Shown here: in pieces, positions 31,632-38,536 of the stretch
How the letters are laid out: each line of letters starts with the position of its first letter
Numbering within the stretch: the first letter of the stretch is position 1
DNA from: Candidatus Zixiibacteriota bacterium
Lineage (GTDB): Bacteria; Zixibacteria; MSB-5A5; GN15; FEB-12
DNA length: 38,536 nt
Assembly (NCBI GenBank): GCA_024276275.1
Contig: JAJRXM010000001.1
Coordinates: 1 to 38,536, forward strand
Direction of reading: 5' to 3'
The notes under the pieces: generated by a model
Databases searched by the model: none
Seen by the model: only the letters and a program-made list of their open reading frames with translations
Told to the model about the DNA's origin: nothing
Made by a program: the position numbers and the translations under genes

Positions 31632-34262
31632 GTGAACAGAGCCTACAAACAATTTTTACTCATCTTATTTGTAATACTTTTTGTACCGGTTGTCGGCAAT
31701 GCTGATATACCGGAATTTTTTGATCAACCGGACACCGGATATACCAGTAATGTCGTTACAGATATTATTATGCATAACGGTTCTATTTGGTTTGCAACTG
31801 ATTTGGGGTTGAATTTCTCTAACGACAGCGGTAAAACATGGTTTATTTATGACCAAACTAACGGTTTGGTCAGCCCGTCAATATCTGCATTTGCATCTGT
31901 CCCTTCTCAGTTTGGGCAGAGGATATGGGTTGCTACTAACCATGAACAGAGAATAAGCGATATCAACGTCGGAATTTCAGACGGTGTTTCCTATTCTGAT
32001 GATAACGGTCAAACCTGGACTCAAATTGATTTTGAGACCGCCCCGAATGATATTCCCTATGTATGGGGAGGCGATAGAACGATTTTTGACATTACAGGAC
32101 ACTACGACCCGTTTAATGATTCCTTAGATAACTGGGTGTTCTTCACAGCTTTTGCTGGTGGATTTTTAGCTTCAAGAGACGGCGGAGACAGTTGGAGACG
32201 AATTTTCCCATCTTCTTCCGACTCTATTCAGTTTGCAACACCTAACGCTCAACCTTCTTTACGTAATAGATATTTTTCCTGTGTTGTTGATACATCGCAT
32301 GGTGACTCAATAAATGTTTGGTCAGGAACTGCCGGTGGAATGTTTCAATATATATATGCCGAACCTAAAGATAAAGCTGTTACAAAAAATATCACTGATA
32401 TAGAGTTCTGCGATAATTGCGGAACAGGTGATTCAAGCCTTGTCTTTTATGGCGGCTTAGAGGGTTTTACAAAAGGTAATAAACAAAACAGTCAATATGT
32501 CAGTAAGTTTATTTCAGACGGTTTACCCGGTGGACAAATTACAGCGATGCTTGACTTTGGAGGAAAACTATTTGTCGGAACTGCTGTGTCTGCCGATGAT
32601 CACACTTCAACAGGACTTGCCACATCAACCGATTTTGGTGAAACTTTTACGACTACTGATAACATTCCGGCATTTGAAGGAGCAGGACATAAAATCTCAG
32701 ATTTTGCGGTTATGAATAACCGTATTTATATGGCTCTGGAAGAAAACAGTTTATATGTCTCAAATGATACCGGATTATCCTGGCAGTTTGTTATTGTTGA
32801 CCCTTTAAATACTTCTCCTGCTAATCGACGCAATGTGGTCCATGCTTTAGAAGCTATCGGAGATACATTAAATGTCGGTACAGACTCTGGTCTTGTACGG
32901 CTCTTTATCTCTTTATCAGGAGCGGTTGACTCTACTAGAAACTTTGTTTTTCCTGAAGACCAAAATTCTTCTACAAAAGTTATTAAACTTCGTACACAAA
33001 CTTTATCAAACGGTAATCAACGTCTTTGGTCGGTGAATGTACCGCTTGATACGGTACTAAATCTCTCAACTTCAATTATTGTATATTCTGATGACGGAGG
33101 AGTAACGTTTCCAATACCGTTCAGCTTTAATTCATTCAACTCCGATGTCGGTTTCCTTGGCGATACAACTATTGTCCTGGGCGGTTATGGAGCCTTGTAC
33201 ACTCCCAATAACTTTCTACCTTCTGCCTCTTTTCCTATATATGAAAAATATCCGATTTCTATAGATACAACTATTCCCGAAACTACTTTTATAGTTCTTG
33301 ATTCATTAAATGCCGACTCATTAACTACGATTGAAATAAAAGGGGATACAATAGTTGTTGGCGGTAACAACGGTTTTGCGATTTCAGTTGACAGAGGGAA
33401 CTCGTTTAATATAACCAGAGTTAATACTGACTTACTTGCTGCTGATGTTGTCTTAAGCATTACATCTGCTGTGAACGGTATAGACGGTGACTGGGTGCCG
33501 GCGATTGGCGTACAGTATGAAACGTCCGACCCGTATGCACGTATTTGGGCATCTATCCGGCCTACTTTTTCAGGAGCTCCGGGGATTTCGGTAGGTTTTG
33601 CCACTGATGTTGTTCTGCCAAGCGGAGATACATTAAAAGACCAAAGAATTTGGGGTAAAGTCTATAATGATTTTGCTTGGAATTTTGCCTTTGATTCAAA
33701 TAGAGTCTTTGCCGCAACAAACAATGGATTAATATACGCAGATTCTGATTCTCTTATTTACGGTTCCGCATCTTACGATTGGACAACTGTTGAGATGACA
33801 GACTCTTCAGGAACAGACCTTCTTTTAGCAGGTACTCCGGTTTATGCTGTCGAGGTTGATGACGACTTTGTTTGGGTTGGAACAGGGGATAGAACTATTC
33901 GGTTAAACCGTGAAGACCTGGGTATCTCAAAAGCGTTTTATGTTGTAGATCCGATTGAAGAAGTTTACGCTTTCCCGATTCCGTTTAGTCATGTTAACAC
34001 AAACCGTCTTGATTTTCACTTTGTTGTAAAACAAGAGACGGATATCACGATTGAAATTTATGATTTTGCGATGCATTTGGTTCGTCGTGTTGTTGATAAT
34101 GTAACTTATGCTCCGGGAACCTACCCGACGGTAGGATTTGAAAGACGGACTTGGGACGGGCTTAACGGTGACGGTGTTAAAGTTGCCGTAGGAATGTATT
34201 ACTTTAAAATAACATATTCAACCGGTGAAGCTCACTGGGGTAAAATTGCGGTAATTCCGTAA
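31632..34262 (+). CDS. Exported Asp-box beta-propeller protein with FlgD-like C-terminal domain
   Basis: 876 residues from GTG 31632, with GGAG (31622-31625) 6 bases upstream. A signal peptide (about 1-24, ending GNA) is followed by Asp-box repeats of the S-x-D-x-G-x-[TS]-[WF] type: SNDSGKTW (63-70), SDDNGQTW (122-129) and SRDGGDSW (181-188), then STDFGETF, SNDTGLSW, SDDGGVTF and SVDRGNSF further on. Seven boxes indicate one or two sialidase/BNR-like beta-propellers of the Ycf48 type; the enzyme residues of sialidases were not found, so a binding role is more likely. The last 95 residues (from EVYAFPIPFS) form a FlgD-like Ig domain (VVDNVTYAPGTY, RRTWDGLNGDGVKVAVGMYYFKI), which in FCB bacteria takes the place of a T9SS sorting tail; the usual NPFNP is replaced by PIPFS. 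Two PorV/PorQ-like genes follow within 16 bp, and they may export or anchor it. Confidence 0.85.
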   Translation: MNRAYKQFLLILFVILFVPVVGNADIPEFFDQPDTGYTSNVVTDIIMHNGSIWFATDLGLNFSNDSGKTWFIYDQTNGLVSPSISAFASVPSQFGQRIWVATNHEQRISDINVGISDGVSYSDDNGQTWTQIDFETAPNDIPYVWGGDRTIFDITGHYDPFNDSLDNWVFFTAFAGGFLASRDGGDSWRRIFPSSSDSIQFATPNAQPSLRNRYFSCVVDTSHGDSINVWSGTAGGMFQYIYAEPKDKAVTKNITDIEFCDNCGTGDSSLVFYGGLEGFTKGNKQNSQYVSKFISDGLPGGQITAMLDFGGKLFVGTAVSADDHTSTGLATSTDFGETFTTTDNIPAFEGAGHKISDFAVMNNRIYMALEENSLYVSNDTGLSWQFVIVDPLNTSPANRRNVVHALEAIGDTLNVGTDSGLVRLFISLSGAVDSTRNFVFPEDQNSSTKVIKLRTQTLSNGNQRLWSVNVPLDTVLNLSTSIIVYSDDGGVTFPIPFSFNSFNSDVGFLGDTTIVLGGYGALYTPNNFLPSASFPIYEKYPISIDTTIPETTFIVLDSLNADSLTTIEIKGDTIVVGGNNGFAISVDRGNSFNITRVNTDLLAADVVLSITSAVNGIDGDWVPAIGVQYETSDPYARIWASIRPTFSGAPGISVGFATDVVLPSGDTLKDQRIWGKVYNDFAWNFAFDSNRVFAATNNGLIYADSDSLIYGSASYDWTTVEMTDSSGTDLLLAGTPVYAVEVDDDFVWVGTGDRTIRLNREDLGISKAFYVVDPIEEVYAFPIPFSHVNTNRLDFHFVVKQETDITIEIYDFAMHLVRRVVDNVTYAPGTYPTVGFERRTWDGLNGDGVKVAVGMYYFKITYSTGEAHWGKIAVIP

Positions 34263-34277
34263 CAAGGAGAGATATTA

Positions 34278-35264
34278 ATGAAGAAAATACTCATACTACT
34301 ATTTCTGACACTACTCTGTCTGTCAACATCTCTCTTTGCAGGCGTTGGTGGTGCCGGTATTGCAGGCAGCTTCCTACAAGTGCCAATCGGTGCCAGACCG
34401 ACAGCAATGGGGTCAGCATATATTTCAATTTCTAATGACGCTTCAGGGATTTTTTATAATGCAGCCGGAATGTCATCGTTGAAACAATCTATTTTTGCCA
34501 CTTCTTATAGAGCTATGAAACTTGATAGAAAACTTGGCTACGCTGCGATTGTTTTTCCTACGCAAGGAAACTCAATTATAGGTTTTAGTTGGCTCTATGC
34601 AGGTTCCGGTTCTGTCAAAGCACGTAACCTCAATGGGAATCCTGAAGGGCATCTGATATCTCAGGATAATAGCCAGTTCTCTGTTCTATTTGCAAAAAGG
34701 TTTGAGAAATACCTTTCATTCGGTTTTAAAGGTTCCTATTTACATTCTAAATTTGCCGAAATGTCTGTTTTTTCGGTGGGGATTGATTTAGGAGCTACTT
34801 TATATCTTAGCCAGCTTTTTAGTAGAGAACAAAGAGATTTAATGGCGATTCAAGATATGCAAGTAGGTCTGATTGTCAGAAATCTGGCTGCTAACTTTAA
34901 ATGGAATAATAATGATTATCTGAATACCTATGGGTCTGCCACTTCAGGTGGTTCTGATCAAGTAGATGATTTCCCAGTTGAAATCGGTCTAGGCGGGTCA
35001 GCTAGGTTTTTTGAAAGAAAACTTCTTGTCAGTACCGACTTGGTAAAGAATTTTAAAGAAAGTTTTATAATTCACTCTGGTGCTGAATATTTTCTGACTA
35101 AAGAATTTGCTATTCGTTCGGGTTATACCGATAAAAGTCTGACAGCAGGGTTTGGGTATGTATTTAATTTAGAAAAAATCGGAGTTGTTTTTGACTATGC
35201 CTTTTCATCGGATAAAGTCGGTGAAGGCTCCGAACATATCTTTTCATTCGACATTTTATTCTAA
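34278..35264 (+). CDS. PorV/PorQ-family outer-membrane beta-barrel protein
   Basis: 328 residues. Signal peptide (about 1-21), then GIAGSFLQVPIGARPTAMGSAYISISNDASGIFYNAAGM, given here as the pattern fLqvpiGARptaMGsAyiaisnDasgifYNaAGm, the family hallmark. The rest alternates amphipathic strands and ends in Phe (FDILF), as outer-membrane barrels do. Relatives in Bacteroidetes (PorV) ferry T9SS cargo to the surface attachment complex; many FCB genomes have several paralogues of less clear role. AAGGAG lies before the ATG. It sits 15 bp after the propeller gene and 9 bp before a second paralogue. Confidence 0.87.
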   Translation: MKKILILLFLTLLCLSTSLFAGVGGAGIAGSFLQVPIGARPTAMGSAYISISNDASGIFYNAAGMSSLKQSIFATSYRAMKLDRKLGYAAIVFPTQGNSIIGFSWLYAGSGSVKARNLNGNPEGHLISQDNSQFSVLFAKRFEKYLSFGFKGSYLHSKFAEMSVFSVGIDLGATLYLSQLFSREQRDLMAIQDMQVGLIVRNLAANFKWNNNDYLNTYGSATSGGSDQVDDFPVEIGLGGSARFFERKLLVSTDLVKNFKESFIIHSGAEYFLTKEFAIRSGYTDKSLTAGFGYVFNLEKIGVVFDYAFSSDKVGEGSEHIFSFDILF

Positions 35265-35273
35265 AGGTAAAAA

Positions 35274-36167
35274 ATGAAAAATATTACAATAATACTTACT
35301 CTCATTTTACTCTCTTGGACTCAAACTGCCATAGCACAAGACGGCTTAGCTTTGATGAAAACCGGACATGGGTCCAAACAAACAGGAATAGGTGAAGCGG
35401 TCGTTTCGTTGGTTAATAACGTCAATGGTTCACATTACAACCCCGCATCAATTCGTTCAATCGATAAGTTCTCTGCGTCGTTTGGACATACTAAATACTG
35501 GGATAACATCAGATTAGAATCAGGTTTTTTTGCAGCTCCTTTAACAGATAAGATTAACCTACATGGTGGAATACGATTTGCCTCAGTCGATAGTTTACAG
35601 GAAAGAGAGAACCCCACGGAACAACCTGACTCATATTTTGATTTTCAAGATATTTCATTTAAAACAGGAATTACTTATGTTGAAAATGAAAAACTATCTT
35701 TAGGTCTTTCGCTTGGGATTTTCTTTGAAAAAAATGGTCGATGGAGTGGTTCTGCATTTAATGCTGATGTTGGTATACATTACCGGGCAACTGATAAAAT
35801 ACAGCTTGGAGCTGCCGCAACAAACCTCGGTTCATCGTTTCAGCTTTCAAGTGGTGGTGACGTTAGCAGTAATGATATCTCTCTCCCTACAAGATTTTCA
35901 GTTGGTGGGAACTATCAGTTCGACCAATTTTTTACTACTCTTGACTTGGTTGTTCTAGATGACGAATTAAAAGTCCATTTAGGTGGCGAAGCACAACTGC
36001 ACGAAATGTTCCAATTCAGAGCAGGGTATATGTTCAACTATGACAGCAAAGATCTCTCGGTGGGTGCAGCATTTACAAAAAGAAATATAATAATAGATTA
36101 TGCATTTGTGCCGTACTCTAATTATTTAGGGTCGACACATCTGTTTAATTTTACATTTAGCATATAA
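35274..36167 (+). CDS. Second PorV/PorQ-family outer-membrane protein
   Basis: 297 residues. Signal peptide (about 1-21, ending IAQ), then the family start GHGSKQTGIGEAVVSLVNNVNGSHYNPASI, a shortened form of the GARptaMGgA...YNPAgl pattern. Alternating strands follow and the C-terminus ends in an aromatic-containing strand (FNFTFSI). It is more divergent than its neighbour and closer to the PorQ side. AAAGG precedes the ATG. The tandem pair next to an exported propeller protein suggests a cargo-and-carrier unit for the type IX pathway; inference. Confidence 0.8.
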   Translation: MKNITIILTLILLSWTQTAIAQDGLALMKTGHGSKQTGIGEAVVSLVNNVNGSHYNPASIRSIDKFSASFGHTKYWDNIRLESGFFAAPLTDKINLHGGIRFASVDSLQERENPTEQPDSYFDFQDISFKTGITYVENEKLSLGLSLGIFFEKNGRWSGSAFNADVGIHYRATDKIQLGAAATNLGSSFQLSSGGDVSSNDISLPTRFSVGGNYQFDQFFTTLDLVVLDDELKVHLGGEAQLHEMFQFRAGYMFNYDSKDLSVGAAFTKRNIIIDYAFVPYSNYLGSTHLFNFTFSI

Positions 36168-36192
36168 CAAATTTTAGGAGTTTAACAAAACC

Positions 36193-37311
36193 ATGGCTAA
36201 ATACAAAATTGCCTGGATGCCCGGTGACGGTGTCGGTAACGAAGTGATGGAAGCAGCAAAAATCGTTCTGGATAAACTACAGCTCGATGCGGAGTACACC
36301 CATGCTGATATCGGTTGGGAATTCTGGAAAACGGAAGCAAACCCGCTTCCCGATAGAACTATTGAGCTGTTAAAAAAATCTGATTGTGCCCTCTTTGGAG
36401 CCATCACATCTCTTCCGAAAGAGGAAGCAGAGAACGAACTTATCCCTGAACTCAGAGGGAAAGGCAAAGTCTATTCTTCTCCGATTGTTCGTCTGAGGCA
36501 GGAATTTAACCTTGCTACAAACTTAAGACCTTGCAAAGCGTATGCAGGCAATCCTTTGAATTATAAAGATGATATCGATATCGTCGTATTCAGAGAAAAC
36601 ACCGAAGGACTCTATGTCGGGCTGGAATTCCATCCTGTTCCACAGGAGTTACGCGACACTATAAACAAACATAACAACAAAATGTCAAAGTTTGATTATG
36701 CCGCCAACGAAGATTTGGCTATTTCTATGAGAGTCTTCTCGCGTCAAGGTTGTCGTTCTATCGTGACCGCTGCCTTTGAATACGCCAAAGAAACCGGCAG
36801 AACATCTGTGACAATTGTTGAAAAGCCAAACGTAATCAGAGAGACTTCCGGACTTATGGTTCGTACAGCTCGTGAAGTTGCCAAAAACTATCCGGGTATT
36901 GAGCTTTGGGAAACAAACATTGATGCTATGTGTATGTGGTTAGTAAAAAATCCGCAAAATTATTCTGTTATAGCAACATCAAATATGTTTGGTGATATAG
37001 TTTCTGATTTATGTGCTCAGTTAATCGGTGGATTAGGTTTTGCTTCATCAGGAAATATCGGCGAAAAGTTTGCGGTCTTTGAACCTACCCACGGTTCTGC
37101 TCCAAAATATGCTGGGCAATACAAAGTCAACCCGATGGCAATGCTGCTGACTGTCAAAATGATGCTTGACTGGCTTGGCGAAACCGATATGGGTACAAGG
37201 CTTGAAACTGCTATTACCGATGTAATCGCAGAAGGCAAGGTTCGCACATACGATATGGGCGGTTCTAACACTACACTTGAAGTAGGCGAGGCTGTCGCAG
37301 CTAAATTATAA
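36193..37311 (+). CDS. Isocitrate/isopropylmalate dehydrogenase family protein
   Basis: 372 residues, a beta-decarboxylating dehydrogenase. Substrate and metal residues are in place: RLRQEFN with Arg100/102, NLRPCK with Arg112, FRENTEG with Arg134, Lys211 in EKPNV, Asp244 in TNIDAM, and NMFGDIVSD with Asp268/Asp272. SPIVRLRQEFNLATNLRP has the form of isocitrate or homoisocitrate rather than isopropylmalate enzymes, but substrate cannot be fixed. In the coenzyme loop HGSAPKYAGQYKVNP, Lys305 and Tyr306 occupy the positions of E. coli Lys344/Tyr345, which favour NADP; NAD enzymes usually have Asp-Ile. AGGAG lies 12 bases before the ATG, a long spacing. Confidence 0.88.
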   Translation: MAKYKIAWMPGDGVGNEVMEAAKIVLDKLQLDAEYTHADIGWEFWKTEANPLPDRTIELLKKSDCALFGAITSLPKEEAENELIPELRGKGKVYSSPIVRLRQEFNLATNLRPCKAYAGNPLNYKDDIDIVVFRENTEGLYVGLEFHPVPQELRDTINKHNNKMSKFDYAANEDLAISMRVFSRQGCRSIVTAAFEYAKETGRTSVTIVEKPNVIRETSGLMVRTAREVAKNYPGIELWETNIDAMCMWLVKNPQNYSVIATSNMFGDIVSDLCAQLIGGLGFASSGNIGEKFAVFEPTHGSAPKYAGQYKVNPMAMLLTVKMMLDWLGETDMGTRLETAITDVIAEGKVRTYDMGGSNTTLEVGEAVAAKL

Positions 37312-37336
37312 AAGTAGTAATAAATTTGTTTTATGT

Positions 37337-37369
37337 AAGCAGGTTGGAATTATTCTAATCTGCTTTTTT
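37337..37369 (+). terminator. Rho-independent terminator after the dehydrogenase gene
   Basis: AAGCAGGTTGG (37337-37347) pairs with CTAATCTGCTT (37355-37365) in an 11-bp stem with two G-T pairs and a 7-base loop, followed by TTTTTT. It overlaps the last codons of the convergent rdgB gene. Confidence 0.78.
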
Positions 37370-37960
37370 ATTTAATTGATTTATAATCAATGTTCGGACT
37401 TCCTGAAGTGCCAAGCCTCGGTGGGAGATTATATTTTTCTCTTCAATAGCCATCTGAGAGAAAAGTTTTTGAGACGGGGGATAGAAAAACAATGGGTCAT
37501 ATCCAAACCCCTCAGGTTTATCCAAAGACTCAGCTATAAAACCCTCTGCGATACCGTCAACAGTATCTATATGATGCTCATCCCAACAAATAGTCATTAC
37601 ACAGCGAAAACGAGCTGTCCGTTTTTCATGTGGTACATCTTCTAACTCTTTAATAAGCTTTCTGTTGTTGTCAGCGTATGTAACATCATCACCGGCGTAA
37701 CGGGATGAATAGACTCCCGGAGCTCCGCCTAAGGCATCAACCTCAAGCCCGGTGTCATCAGCCAGAGCGGGGAGACCTGTGAATTCAAATATAGCCTTTG
37801 CTTTGAGCAGAGAGTTTTCCTCAAGTGTTGTTCCGGTTTCTTCGACATCGGGAAACTCTAAGAAATCATCACGAGTCATAATAGTAATCGGAAGGTCGTC
37901 CAAGAGTTGTTTCATCTCTTTAATTTTGTCTTTATTATTAGTTGCTAATACAAGCTGCAT
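37355..37960 (-). CDS. rdgB: RdgB/HAM1-type dITP/XTP pyrophosphatase
   Basis: 201 residues, the usual length. It cleans the nucleotide pool by hydrolysing dITP and XTP. The N-terminal substrate loop is LVLATNNKDKIKEM. LADDTGLEVDAL contains Asp69, matching the catalytic Asp69 of E. coli RdgB. GVYSSRYAG, GFGYDPLFF and SHRGLAL are all present. Its ATG is preceded by AAGGA and lies 15 bp after the murI stop, so the two genes are transcribed together, an arrangement seen in other bacteria. It ends in TAG. Confidence 0.95.
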   Translation of the reverse strand: MQLVLATNNKDKIKEMKQLLDDLPITIMTRDDFLEFPDVEETGTTLEENSLLKAKAIFEFTGLPALADDTGLEVDALGGAPGVYSSRYAGDDVTYADNNRKLIKELEDVPHEKRTARFRCVMTICWDEHHIDTVDGIAEGFIAESLDKPEGFGYDPLFFYPPSQKLFSQMAIEEKNIISHRGLALQEVRTLIINQLNKKAD

Positions 37961-37975
37961 AGTTTTGTCCTTAAC

Positions 37976-38536
37976 TTAATATCGACTGATATCGACCCGT
38001 GTAATGTTGAGTATTTCCCGACCCATAAAACGCGATGCGACCACCGAAAACTTTTCAGGTACATCCGAGACAAAGTACTTCAAATCTCCCTTTGGTGCAG
38101 GGACCTGTGAGTTGTTCGGATGCAGAAGCTCTTTACTTGTGATAATACGAAACGATTCCTTAGCAGTTTCCTCGCCCGAATCAATCAACTGCACCGAGTC
38201 GCCCATAACATCGGAGATAACCTCTTTCAAAAGTGGATAATGGGTGCATCCTAAAACTAAAGTATCAATATCTACATTTTTCATAGTCTGTAAATAGTCC
38301 CGAGCTATCATATAGGTAGCATCTTTGTCTATATAGCCTTCCTCGACAAGCGGAACAAATAAAGGACAAGCCAAAGAGAAAACTTTTAGCTGTGCGTCAA
38401 TAGCATGTATAAAACTTGCATACGCATTAGAGTTGATAGTCGCATTTGTACCTATAATGCCTATCTTGCCGTTTGTAGTTTTTTGAACAGCAGCTTTTGC
38501 TCCCGGTTCAATGACTCCGATAATTTTAATGTCGTA
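37976..38536 (-). CDS. murI: Glutamate racemase, C-terminal two-thirds (partial at right edge)
   Basis: 187 codons are visible and the frame is open to base 38536, so the N-terminus with the first catalytic Cys lies outside. A TTG at 38374 is internal and not the start. The visible part carries IIGVIEPGAKAAV, KIGIIGTNATINSNAY, ACPLFVPLVEEG and the second catalytic Cys in LGCTHYPLL, all characteristic of MurI. The enzyme makes D-glutamate for peptidoglycan. The C-terminus after SGEETAKE runs about 65 residues further than I expect in short MurI proteins, with a segment (DLKYFVSDVPEKF) also seen in Bacteroidetes-related MurI. rdgB follows 15 bp downstream. Confidence 0.93.
   Translation of the reverse strand, partial: YDIKIIGVIEPGAKAAVQKTTNGKIGIIGTNATINSNAYASFIHAIDAQLKVFSLACPLFVPLVEEGYIDKDATYMIARDYLQTMKNVDIDTLVLGCTHYPLLKEVISDVMGDSVQLIDSGEETAKESFRIITSKELLHPNNSQVPAPKGDLKYFVSDVPEKFSVVASRFMGREILNITRVDISRY

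Overview
The window is one AT-rich chromosomal stretch with high coding density and no rRNA, tRNA, CRISPR array or insertion sequence that I could see. It looks like a Gram-negative member of the FCB (Fibrobacteres-Chlorobi-Bacteroidetes) superphylum, outside the classical Bacteroidetes. Two secreted proteases end in type IX secretion (T9SS) sorting domains of the NYPNPFNP type. Two PorV/PorQ-like outer-membrane proteins are present. Recognisable promoters are TTGACA/TATAAT-like rather than the Bacteroidetes type, and many starts carry a Shine-Dalgarno sequence. An Ignavibacteria-, Zixibacteria- or Marinimicrobia-like lineage would fit, but I cannot choose between them from the sequence.

Layout. 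1-9.7 kb is a cell-surface and secretion region: the end of a large exported protein, a GT-C membrane glycosyltransferase with TPRs, a subtilisin-like protease and an M6 metalloprotease. 9.8-13.4 kb is an iron operon: Fur, a small c-type haem lipoprotein, FeoA, FeoB and a tiny FeoB-associated Cys-rich membrane protein, behind a sigma70-type promoter with a Fur-box-like palindrome. 13.6-20.5 kb is one tightly packed 11-gene operon: ecfT, truA, transaldolase-like fsa, purB, psd, pssA, purS, purQ, a DUF4321 membrane protein, tatA and an unknown protein, closed by a strong bidirectional terminator. 20.6-24.5 kb, on the minus strand, is a Ser/Thr phosphorylation module: a double-FHA protein, a metallophosphoesterase and a CHASE2 receptor kinase. 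24.6-26.6 kb holds dusB and a lone etfA. 26.7-28.6 kb, minus strand, is a multihaem c-type cytochrome lipoprotein with PKD domains. 28.8-31.4 kb is an SPFH (YdjI-like) protein with three zinc ribbons plus a zinc-ribbon partner. 31.6-36.2 kb is an Asp-box propeller protein with two PorV/PorQ-like proteins. 36.2-38.5 kb carries an isocitrate/isopropylmalate dehydrogenase, rdgB and the 3' part of murI.

The most unusual observation is that three genes (the GT-C/TPR protein, the M6 protease and the SPFH protein) are each interrupted by a single in-frame stop codon (TAA, TGA, TAA). The reading frame continues intact on the far side in every case. All three are accessory genes, and every housekeeping gene in the window is unbroken. 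Nonsense decay, assembly error and readthrough cannot be separated from the sequence alone. Other points worth attention are a near-perfect sigma54-type promoter before the subtilisin, sigma70 promoters placed so close to ecfT and dusB that the transcripts should be leaderless, and a haem lipoprotein without the usual axial methionine inside the feo operon.

No gene-free stretch exceeds 300 bases. The longest gaps (3679-3953, 28566-28844, 31354-31631) hold only the promoter and repeat elements listed.
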